Positions 53,185 to 62,384 of a stretch of DNA of 64,000 bases are shown here, in pieces. The notes below the pieces were generated by a model. That model worked only from the letters and a program-made list of their open reading frames with translations. It did not search any database and was not told the DNA's origin. The stretch lies in assembly GCF_000417875.1 (NCBI RefSeq), contig NW_006920869.1, forward strand, positions 1,171,759 through 1,235,758. The letters are read 5' to 3'. Numbering within the stretch: position 1 is the first letter of the stretch; each line of letters begins with the position of its first letter. A program made the position numbers and the translations under genes. The DNA comes from Pseudozyma flocculosa PF-1 (lineage: Eukaryota; Basidiomycota; Ustilaginomycetes; Ustilaginales; Ustilaginaceae).

Positions 53185-55095
53185 TTTGGCGGAGGAAGTC
53201 ACTAGCTCCTGCTGGATCCCCCCTTCCTCGCTCGAGATGCGACCTCTTATGGACCGGTCCTACACCGAGGTCTCCTACGAGGATCGGCGAGGCAATGTGG
53301 GTGCGCCGCCGTCTAGATTGATCAGAGAGCTAAGATGCGATCGGATGGCCGGCTTCGCGGTTGGTGGATGCGCAGAATGAGCGCTTGGACAAGGAGTTCG
53401 ATTCTGGATGCTGTCTTTGAATGCGATGGTATCGAGGCGGCGGCGGCCGGGATGGCGGTACAGACTGCGGCTTGTGAGAGGACGTTGAGGCTCAGCAATG
53501 TCGTCGTAGATGCTGAAGGAAGCCGTTCGCAAACCGAGGGAAGCCATGCAGTAGACCGGCTGCCTGGCGGGGTTGGACGGTGTGGGCCGGGAACTTCAAG
53601 AGACCGGACGGGAACAAGCGAGGTCCAAGTACTGCACGAGGTGGCTGGTTGCTACGCTTGCGACTCTCTGAGAGGGGTGCTGTTGGCAACGGGTGGTAGT
53701 GGTGAGGCTAAGGCGGTGCCGGATCCGTTGACACGGTTGTCGTGTCGTCGAGGCCAGTGACTAGGCAAGGCAGGTCGGACTTATGCGAGAGGAGCCGGTG
53801 CAGCGTTTCGCCGGCAAAGAGGCCGCGCGGGGCTGAAGAAGAAACGGAGCAGGCGGGGCCAGTGGCCGGCGGCGGACGTCGGTGATGGTGATGGTGATGG
53901 TGGTGGTGGCGGCAGCTGCAGCGGCGTTGCCCGTCGTAGGAAGAAGAAAAGCGGAAGAGCCTCTATCTGGCGTGGTGCTCGTGACCGAGACCGCGGGAGC
54001 GAAGCGAAGGTTAGGGATCGGGTGGGAAGAGGGCAGGAGGCAGGCTGGCTCATGTGGTGTGGTGCCAAAGAAAGGGCGCACCGGTGTCCAGTCCACGGTG
54101 GCCTGCTGCCGGTGTTCGAGCAGAGAGAAGCAAGGCGTGGGGGGGCGCCTGGCCCGACACCTGCCTTCTTGGCTTGCTTCCACCGTACCCTGCCTGGCCT
54201 GGCCTGCCTCTCTACGTATCTTAGCTTTTGTCTCGTGGTCTCGCTGCAGAGCTCAAATTGGAAAATCCGGCCTTGCTTGGACTTTTCAGGAGTCAGGCGC
54301 CTAATTCTGCTGTCAGGCACCACGGACAGGCGACAGGCAGGCAGGCCGGTCTGGCAGCTGGGAAAGAGTTAGAGAGTAGAAGCACCAGCATCAGGCCGGC
54401 AGGGTGTAGAGAAGCAGCAGCCAGCAGCGCAGAAGCAAGCAAGCAAGCAGGCACGAGGGACGAGGCCGACCGACACGGGACACGCACGCCACGCACGCAT
54501 GCCTCAACAGGCAGGCAGGCAGGCAGGCCAGGCCTGAAGCTCGCTGGCAAGGCAGGCGTCGCCGGGCCGCGTGCGTGCGAGTCGACCGAGGCCCCGCCTG
54601 CTCTCTCGTCCGTCGTCCTTGGCTTCGCTCGGCATCCGGTGCCAGGCGGGCAGACAGGGCAGCTCCCAGGCCAGCAGGCCCGTCGCCGCACAGCTGCCAC
54701 GCATATCGGGCCCCGCGTCTCAGAGCACCTCGACTCCGACAGCCATTCCGCTGCGTTGGGGGTCTTCTGCATTCTGCATCCTGAGAGAACGTCCAGCGTG
54801 CGCACACACGCAACTGCCAGGCAGGCGCTTCGATCCCAGCAAGCACCCGCGGGCATCTGCTCGGGATTCGCGAGCCGGGCAGCTCGCTCCGGCGTCGAAA
54901 AAGGATTCCACAATGCAGGACGCATGGCCGAAATATGGTGGTGGTGGCGGCGCCAACAATGGCGGCGACGGCGGCGCCGGCAGCGATATCGAGAATGACT
55001 TTCTCGATCGAGCAGCAAACACGAAACCTTCGGGCCGAACCGGGCGGCCCTCGTGGCTCCTTCCGTTGGAGGCCGTCGTGCGGCCACGTCCCGGG
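53185..55095. other. 1.9-kb gene-free region upstream of RSR1
   Basis: No supportable gene on either strand. It has tetranucleotide runs (AGCA/CAAG near 54432, GCAG near 54500-54530), GGTGAT repeats near 53882 and generally CAGG-rich sequence. It contains the RSR1 promoter and the 3' region of the methionyl-tRNA synthetase gene. A TTCGATTCTGG at 53397 resembles a tRNA B box but no cloverleaf fits. Confidence 0.5.
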
Positions 55096-57313
55096 TCATG
55101 CGGCGTCCACCTCGAGGCGAGGAAAGAGCGGCTTGACCTTGGGAGCATCTGCGGGCCGAACCTGGATGGACGCCCTCAGCCGACCCGGTCCGTCCACGGC
55201 GACGAGGTCCGCCCACCGTTGGCGTCGGTTCGCGTCGACCTGCAACACGTCGAGCAGCTCGTCCATCTTGTTCGGCATAAACGGCCGCAGCAGCGTACCG
55301 CAGATGCGCAGGCTCTCCGACACGAGCACCACCGCCTCCAGCACCACCTCCTCCGGCACGCTGGCCGACCAAGGCTCCATGCGCTGCAGCAGCTCATTAG
55401 TCTGCCCGATGGTGCCCTCGAGGATGGCCTCGAGCGCTTTTGAAAACTCGAATCGCGCCATCATGTCGTCGACCTTGGAAGGCAGCTCGGTCAGGGCCTG
55501 TTCGAGCGCCTGGACCATCGTCCGCGTCTCTTGGTCCAGCAGAGCAGAAACTTGGTCTTCTGGTAGCCGCTCAACCTCAGAGGATCCCGCCTTGGTGAAA
55601 CGTGCGAGTCTTGCGTGGATCTTTGGCGCGCTGATGCGAGAGGCTAGGTTTCCCAGCTGACCCTGGAGGTATTTGCGGTGGAACTCGAGAAGCACCGCCG
55701 GCGAGTAGTCTAGGGGTGGTGGACCGGGCGAAGGATCAGATCTCGGTGGGTTGGAATCGACGACTCGAGCTGGTGGAATGCAGCGACGCGACCATCTGCA
55801 CTTACCAGAATCGGTGGCAAAGTTTCCGCCGACGCGCATCAGGAAGAAGCGGATGGCGTCCAGGCCAAACAGCTTGATGGCATCGAACGGGTTGGCCACG
55901 TTGCCTCTCGACTTGGACATCTTGGACTTGTTCATCGTCCAGTGCGAGTGGGCCAGAATCGTCTTGGGCAGGGGGAGGCCGGCGCCGAGGAGGAAGGCGG
56001 GCCAGTAGATGGCGTGGAAGCGGATAATGTCCTTGCCCACGACGTGGACGTCGGCAGGCCAAGCGCGCGGGCACGATGGCCGTTCGTCGCTGGGCGGCTC
56101 TGACCACGGATAGCCCGTGACGGTGAGGTAGTTGGTCAACGCGTCGACCCAGACGTAGATGGAGTGTTCCGGATCACCTGGGACGGGGATGCCCCAGCTC
56201 AGGCGGGAGCTCGGTCGGGAAATGGACAGGTCGGTGAGGCCCGTTCTGATCTCGTTGAGGACTTCGCTGTGGCGCCGAGCGGGTTGGATCGCTGGTGGAA
56301 GAGGAAGAAGGCACTCGGCTGGTCAGCCCCGCCCGGTCCACGTCCACGGCGGTGCATCGTGGCTCTGAGCGATCCTCACCGTTTGGGTCTGTCTCGAGCC
56401 ACCTGACGAGATCGTCCTGGAAGGCCGACAAGCGGAACTTGTAGTTCTCCTCTGAGCTCCACTCGACCCTTGCGCCGGTCTCGATGGACTCCATGTGTCG
56501 CTCTCCCGTCTTTTCGTCGACCACCTCGCGGACCTGCGTATCAGGGTAGAAGGCTTCGTCCGATACGGCGTACCAGCCCTCGTGCGACCCCTTGTAGATG
56601 AGGTCCTTGCTCTTCAGCAGTCTCCAGAGGTGGCTCACGGCGTCGACGTGTGAGGGCTCCGTGGTGCGGATGAAGCGGTGGTAGTCGACGTTGCCGGCGT
56701 CTGCCAGTTCCTTGAAGCGGCCGCTGACCCGGTCGCAGACCTGCTTGGGATCCTGACCGAGCGCCTCGGCCACTTTTTGGATCTTGAGGCCATGCTCGTC
56801 GGTGCCCGTGCTCAGTACGGATCGCCCGGGCGGAGCAGCGGCTATCCGCGACTCGATGCTTGATTCCGGGAGAGGCAGGCCCTGGTGGTCCAACTGGGAG
56901 TAACCAGCCCTGCGAAGGTTGTGCCAGCGCGCCAGGACGTCTGCCACGAGGCAGGAGTGGAGGTGGCCGATGTGCGGGTCCGCATTGACGTAGAAGATGG
57001 GCGTGGTCACGTAGTATGGTTTCAATGGGGCCTGGTCTTGAGAGCTTCTCGGCGGCGACGTGGTGGAGAAGCCACTGGCCAGGGGCGGGCCAGTGCGGTG
57101 GAGGTTTGATGGCCGATTGGACGAGGAAACTAGCCATGCAGGCAAATGGCATGCTGCCAAGCGAGCCGTCCTGGCGAGCTGTTGGTTGTGATGGTGCCGC
57201 TTCTGGCAGGTTTGAGCGGCGTGGGATGGCGGCGCGAGGCGGAAGGGCTGGCCGACGAGTCGAGGCTGGGCCAGCCGGTGGGTCGCGCTCCGAGCAGCCA
57301 CGGAGCTGATCAT
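55096..57313 (-). CDS. MSM1: Mitochondrial methionyl-tRNA synthetase
   Basis: Coding segments 57313-56380, 56291-55806 and 55709-55096 on the minus strand give 677 residues. The first ~90 residues are basic and hydroxylated, a mitochondrial presequence. Class I synthetase signatures follow: PIFYVNADPHIGHLHS with HIGH at 114-117, STGTDEHGLKIQKVAEA, EGWYAVSDEAFYPDTQV, then after splice one DEHSIYVWVDALTNYL-type sequence, RFHAIYWPAFLLGAGLPLP and KMSKSRGN (435-439). The anticodon-binding helical domain ends the protein. It charges mitochondrial initiator and elongator Met-tRNA. An unusual insert of about 25 residues (around QGLPLPESSIESR) sits between the HIGH motif and STGTDEHG. Three splice junctions were set by recovering conserved sequence. 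Confidence 0.93.
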
Positions 57314-58962
57314 GCTGGCGACAATGGTTGTGGCGGCTGCTGCTTCCAGAAGAGACTGCGCGATGTCGAGGCCGGGCAAGCACCTCGAGTGCGAGCAGGA
57401 AGGGGAGGAAGGGCGAGGGTAGTTGGAGAGGGATGCGAGAAGAGGCCGCCCAACAGAGGGCCAACCCTTCTGTGCGCGCAAAAAGGGCGCACCGAGCCGT
57501 CAGCTGCCACCTTGGTTGTGGAGGTTACGCACAGGGCTCAAATTAAAGAGGAGCAGAGGAGAGGGCAAAAAGCCCAAAAAAGCCTCCAGAAAATCAGAGC
57601 GGAAATCGGGCAACCACAAAGGCGACGGAGCGGCGCGGCTGAGGCTCTGTGCGCTAACGGCTGCTCAGTGAACCCCCCGACCGACCAACCAACCCGCGCG
57701 CCACCTCACTTCACGGTGCAAAAGGGACTCAGCATCGACCTACCTCCCGCCATCGACGTCGTGCAGACATCGGCAGCCGGAGGGCAAGCACCCTCGCTTT
57801 CTGTTTGTTGCATCCAAAGCCGGGTGAGACGTCTGGGCACGCCGCACTGCTCGACACCTGCAGCCCGCATCTCACCGATGGCCATCGACCCGACATCCGC
57901 CGCGCGCATCACCGTCGCCTGCCACTTCTTTCCCTCTTGCCTCTCTCATCGTGTCATATCGCTTTGCTGCCTGGACATACAACCTGCATAACGATGCTTG
58001 GCGGCGCTCTCCGCCGACTGCCCGTTCGAGACACCGGCTGACATGTCTCGCAGGCAGCTCGTTAGGAGCCCACCTGGTCCACCTCAACTTCCACCTGGCA
58101 TCGCGCCCTCATCGCCACCACACGGATCCTCGCTCGCTCTCCGACAAGTGGCTCTCCGATGCCCTACGGACGCCGTCCTAGAACCTCGGCCAGCGTTCAG
58201 CGCTTGGCACATGAGTCAGCCACTCCAACTTCTATCTGAATGCGAAGGCCATCAGGGCATCGCCGTCGGCCTCTTGTCCGCACCACAGACGCCGGGACGC
58301 GCACCAAGATCCCCCATCGCGACCGTGCAGCAGCTCGTCATTCGCCCGACATGGCTCCGCGCAGAGCAGCATACCGGTGACATCGCACAAGGCAGACTCG
58401 CAAGGGCAGGGTTGGTCGACCCATCTACGATTCCTGCTCGCCTCGTCCAATTCGGTTCCTGATTGCCGCAGATCGAAGGACTGGCAGGGGAACACGCTTT
58501 GCCCGCCCCGGAAAGCAGCACTTCAGCGCGCACCTTTCCAGCCTCGGCCAGCCGACGAGGAGGGTATAAGACGCTCGCCGTCCTGGCCGCCCAACATGGC
58601 CTCCCTTCTCTTCTTCTTTCCCCCAAGTCCTCTTCCTTTGCTACCTCTGCTGCTCTGCTGTCTGTCCTCGTCTTGTTCCTTCCGTTCTCCTTTCACCTTT
58701 CACCTTCACCAACCCTTTCTGGCAAATCTCGAGTACCCTGGCGGTCACTCACGGTCTATCTACGTCTCGACTCCTCGCACTCTCATCAGTCACCCGCTTC
58801 AGCTGTCGCTCGTGAACGTTCTGGAAAGGCCACTCTGCTCTCCGTCCTCATTCTCTTGGTGTTTCAGGCAAACCCAACCTCACCGCGCAAGTCACTAGAC
58901 ATCCGTTCTACCTCGGCCCTCTAGCTCACTGCCCCTCGCCAAACCCACCTCGAGCCACCACG
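57314..58962. other. 1.65-kb divergent intergenic region
   Basis: Separates the methionyl-tRNA synthetase and the secreted repeat protein. It includes an A-rich patch near 57540-57600 and a TATA element at 58565 with a following CT-rich leader. No other gene supported. Confidence 0.45.
58565..58570 (+). promoter_or_regulatory. TATA box upstream of the secreted repeat protein
   Basis: TATAAG within GGAGGGTATAAGACGCTCG, followed by a pyrimidine-rich stretch (58600-58900) typical of fungal core promoters and leaders. It lies ~398 nt before the ATG at 58963, so the transcript would have a long leader or a 5' UTR intron. Confidence 0.45.
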
Positions 58963-61557
58963 ATGCAGATCCACCAGGCCCTCTCCCTCACCCTCGCCAT
59001 CTCGGCCGTCGCCGTCAACGCGGCTCCCGCCTCTCGCCGCTCCGACGTCCGCGACCTCGCCAGCCGAGCCGTCGCCGGCACCGTCCCAGTCACCGACATC
59101 GCCGCTCGAGGCTTTGCCCCCTCCACCAGCAGCGCTCCGGTGGTTGCCCGGGGCATCGCCAAGATCTCCAACCTTCGGAGGAAGATCGACGATCACTATG
59201 CCCACCTCGACCACGCCAAGCGCGAGCAGGCCCTCGTCCACGACCTCCACAGGCGAGGCCTCCTCGACGAGCTGATCAAGGCGCTCAGCAACCTGATCAT
59301 GACCCTGCTCGGCACCGCCAAGCCTTTCCTCAAGCGCCAGGTCCCCGACACCGCTGCAGTCGACCAGGCCATCCAGCAGATCACCTGCATCCTCGATTCG
59401 CTCTTTGGCAACGAGGACCCCACCTGCGCCAACCTGACCGGCGCCGCCTCACACAGCGCCAACTCGACTTCGAGCGCCGCGGCCAACTCGACCGAGAGCC
59501 TGCTGTCCAACTCGACGCTGGCCAACGCCACCTCGGCCGTCTCGACTGTCAAGGAGCCCACCGCCTTTGTCAAGACGATGCACAAGATTGGCTCCGAGAT
59601 CCGTAACGGATCCAGCATCACCAAGATTGTCGACGATCTGAGGCACCCCGACGACGAGAAGGCCTCTTCGTCCAAGCACGCCTCCAAGGACAAGCGCGAC
59701 CTCGCCAAGCGTCAGCAGGAGGGCGTGTTGGGCCTGCTCAATGCCCTCCGCGAGGTGCTCGACACGCTCCTCAACACGCTCCTCCCCGAGTCGCGCGACA
59801 ACCACCCCAAGCCCCCCGGTCCTCCCGCCCGCCCTCCGTTCCCGCCTTCGTTCTGCCCTCCCCCCACTCCCAACGACGGCCAGTACCGCCCCGGCTGCCC
59901 CGGCTACGGGAGGCGCGATCTCCTCCTGCGCCGAAGCAGCATGCAGGCGCTCGGCGAACGCGATGCCGACATCCTCTCTGCCATCATGCCCATGGTGCAG
60001 ATGCTGATGACGCAGCTGCCCGCCTTCATCGCCAGCTTCTCCGATTCGTCCTCGGCGGCCAACTCGACGTCGGGCGACGCGTCGTCCTCGGCCCCCGCCT
60101 CGTCGGACAGCGTGCTGAGCCGCATCATCGACGCCTACAACTCGGGCTCGGACACGTCGTCCGCCGATTCCAGCGCCGACACCTCTGGCGCTAGCGCTGC
60201 CTACGCCACGGGCAACGACGCCTCCGATGCCGCTCGCAAAGCGGCCAGGCTTAGCCAGGTCCAGGCCCGTTCCCTGTTCAAGGCCGATGGACTCGACCTC
60301 GGCATGGCCAAGGTCAAGCGCGCCAACACCACCGGCGATGGCAGCGACAACTGTACCGCGAGCGGCAACAGCGGGGGTCTCAACGTGAGCCTGCTCGATG
60401 ACCTCCTCAACGGCCTGTTCAAAAGCTTCGGTCGCCGTGACCTCTCCGGCGTCAGCCAGGAGCACGTCAGGCGGATGTATATCTCCGAGCACGAGAAGAG
60501 GCAGGCCGCCACGCCCGCTGCCACCGACGACGATGGCAACGACGGCAGCGGCAACTGCAGCGCCAGCAACAACTCTGGTGGCCTCAACGTCAGCCTGCTC
60601 AACAACATCCTCAACGGCCTGCTGGGCGGCAGGTTCTCGCGCCGAGGCCTCGACGCCGAGGGCTCCGGCAATAGCGCCGCCAGCGGCAACGACGGCGGCC
60701 TCAACATTGCCGTGCTCAACAATCTGCTCAACGGCCTCCTGTCTCGCCGCGGAGGCGGATCCACTGATGCCGAAGGATCCTTCAACTCGGCCGCTAGTGG
60801 CAACGATGGCGGCCTGAACGTTGCTGCCGTCGACAACCTCCTCAACGGCGTCTTTTCCCGCCGAGGAGGCGGTGGCGGCAGCGCCGAGGGCTCGTTCAAC
60901 TCGGCCGCCGACGGAAACGACGGCGGCCTCAACGTTGCCGCGCTTGACAACGTGCTCAACGGCGTCTTTTCGCGTCGCGCCGGTACGGGCTACACTCCCA
61001 ACCTGCCCGGCTTCCAAAGCGCCGAGGGTTCTGGCAACAGCGCGGCCACGGGCAACGATGGCGGCCTCAACGTAGCAGTGGCCAACAACCTGCTCAACGG
61101 CGTCCTGTCCCGCCGCGACGGCGAGAGCCAGAGCGAGTACCTCGCCCGCCGTGCCGACTTCAAGCCGGTGTGGGAGGCGCTGCGCGACATTGGCAACCAG
61201 CAGTTCGGCTCCAAGACGGCTTCCGCGGCGTCGCACAAGCGCAGCACCGACGAGGGACCCGACTTTTCGCCCGTCTGGGATGCGTTCCGCGACCTGGTCG
61301 ACTCGGGCTACGCCGCCGCCGCCGCCAAGGAGGGTTCGTCGGCGCAGCGCCGCGACATGCCCACGCTCGACTACAAGCCGCTCGTCCAGGCCTCGGCCCA
61401 GTACGCCTCCCAGGTCTTCCAGTCTTTCGCCAACCAGCACGGCAGCGGCGCCAAGCACGCCAAGCGCTCCACCGACTTTGCACCGCTCCTCAACGCCGCC
61501 AACAAGTTTGCCGGCGACGCCATGAAGGAGTTTGTCGCCGCGCACAAGCACCACTAG
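58963..61557 (+). CDS. Secreted repeat precursor with dibasic (Kex2-type) cleavage sites
   Basis: Single exon, 864 residues. A signal peptide is clear (MQIHQALSLTLAISAVAVNA, 1-20). The N-terminal third contains many dibasic sites (SRR, HAKR, LHRR, LKRQ, DKRD, AKRQ), two cysteines and a Pro-rich stretch. Residues 454-718 hold six related units of about 35-69 residues, each ending in Arg-Arg and sharing the core SGNDGGLNVA-xx-NNLLNGxLSRR. The core is acidic/Gly/Asn-rich then amphipathic. Four shorter segments after the units (RRADF, HKRS, QRRD, AKRS) also end at basic pairs. The pattern matches Kex2-processed repeat proteins such as the Ustilago repellent Rep1, which release surface-active peptides. 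No hydrophobin cysteine pattern is seen. The secreted nature and repeats are directly visible; peptide release is inferred. Confidence 0.85.
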   Translation: MQIHQALSLTLAISAVAVNAAPASRRSDVRDLASRAVAGTVPVTDIAARGFAPSTSSAPVVARGIAKISNLRRKIDDHYAHLDHAKREQALVHDLHRRGLLDELIKALSNLIMTLLGTAKPFLKRQVPDTAAVDQAIQQITCILDSLFGNEDPTCANLTGAASHSANSTSSAAANSTESLLSNSTLANATSAVSTVKEPTAFVKTMHKIGSEIRNGSSITKIVDDLRHPDDEKASSSKHASKDKRDLAKRQQEGVLGLLNALREVLDTLLNTLLPESRDNHPKPPGPPARPPFPPSFCPPPTPNDGQYRPGCPGYGRRDLLLRRSSMQALGERDADILSAIMPMVQMLMTQLPAFIASFSDSSSAANSTSGDASSSAPASSDSVLSRIIDAYNSGSDTSSADSSADTSGASAAYATGNDASDAARKAARLSQVQARSLFKADGLDLGMAKVKRANTTGDGSDNCTASGNSGGLNVSLLDDLLNGLFKSFGRRDLSGVSQEHVRRMYISEHEKRQAATPAATDDDGNDGSGNCSASNNSGGLNVSLLNNILNGLLGGRFSRRGLDAEGSGNSAASGNDGGLNIAVLNNLLNGLLSRRGGGSTDAEGSFNSAASGNDGGLNVAAVDNLLNGVFSRRGGGGGSAEGSFNSAADGNDGGLNVAALDNVLNGVFSRRAGTGYTPNLPGFQSAEGSGNSAATGNDGGLNVAVANNLLNGVLSRRDGESQSEYLARRADFKPVWEALRDIGNQQFGSKTASAASHKRSTDEGPDFSPVWDAFRDLVDSGYAAAAAKEGSSAQRRDMPTLDYKPLVQASAQYASQVFQSFANQHGSGAKHAKRSTDFAPLLNAANKFAGDAMKEFVAAHKHH
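60322..61116 (+). repeat. Six tandem units coding GGLNVA...LLNGLLSRR peptides
   Basis: Units at 60322-60438, 60439-60645, 60646-60750, 60751-60864, 60865-60978 and 60979-61116. Each ends with two Arg codons (CGC/CGT/CGA). Units 3-5 are most alike and of near-constant length (35, 38, 38 residues); units 1 and 2 carry a Cys and SGGLNVSLL instead of DGGLNVA. Codon-level divergence between units indicates an old duplication kept by selection. Confidence 0.9.
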
Positions 61558-62384
61558 ACTGATTCCCGAGACTGATGTTCCTCCTCCGAAGGATCCCCAC
61601 ATTCGTTGCAATGGACGTTCCTGGATCGATTCTAGATAGACCAACTCATAAAACCTCGACAGGTTTGCCGACCCTCCCTTTTCTCCGCTCCCTGCGATTC
61701 TGTTCTCGGTCCTGCAACGGGACCATCTACACAATCCTTTTTTTCCTTCTTTCCCTTCTTCTACTCTACTTCCCTGGCGGAACAAACCGGACAGCATCCA
61801 CACACACAGCAATACAGATCTGCGTAGCAAAGTCAACCCCCATCCGCTGCCTTGTGGTGTGTCTTGTCTTCGTCTCGTGTGTTGCTCCGCGCGAAGTCGG
61901 CAACGACGTGGCGCAGCGACGTGTCCGGTAGCGTTTTTCCTTTCCTTGGCCCTGCTCGTGAAGGCAGGCCGCCCCGTCCCTGCGCGTGCGCGTCGTGAAC
62001 GGATATCCGGGAGAAACGCTCGAGGCCAGCACGCGGAGAGAGGATGGAGGCAAAAGGTATATCGAGTTGAGACCAAGTGGGTAGAGATGGGCCAGATACG
62101 GGTACAAGTACAAAAAGCGATGACGAGGGTAACGAGGGGCGACGGGTATGCGTCGACCCACTTTTGGGAGAGAGAGGGATCCGAGTCCGACCGCGCGGCA
62201 AACAGAGAGAAGGGAATGATGCTACATGGGAGAAAGGAGCGGGTAAGATGATCGACGAGAGAACCCAAGGTGAATAAGTGTCCGTCAAGGCACGACGCGC
62301 GTTTGAGATGGTAGTGGAGGAGGGTGGTTGATGCGTGACGGGATAGCATCAGACCCTGGGGTGGGGTACAACCTGGCGATGGCG
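61558..62384. other. Intergenic between two convergent genes
   Basis: 827 nt between the stops of the repeat precursor and the white-collar-type gene, therefore mostly 3' UTRs and terminators. It holds a T-rich run with TTTTTTTCC near 61737 and CACACACAGCA near 61799. No gene seen. Confidence 0.45.

Noticed and set aside
53380..53415. tRNA-like B box (GAGTTCGATTCTGG)
   Set aside because: No matching A box at the right distance, no acceptor-stem pairing and no anticodon arm could be drawn.
60322..61116. Secreted repeats as a ustiloxin-like RiPP cluster core
   Set aside because: No UstYa/DUF3328, tyrosinase, methyltransferase or transporter genes flank it, and the units lack a short conserved core with Tyr or Ile modification sites; surface-active peptides are the more likely product.
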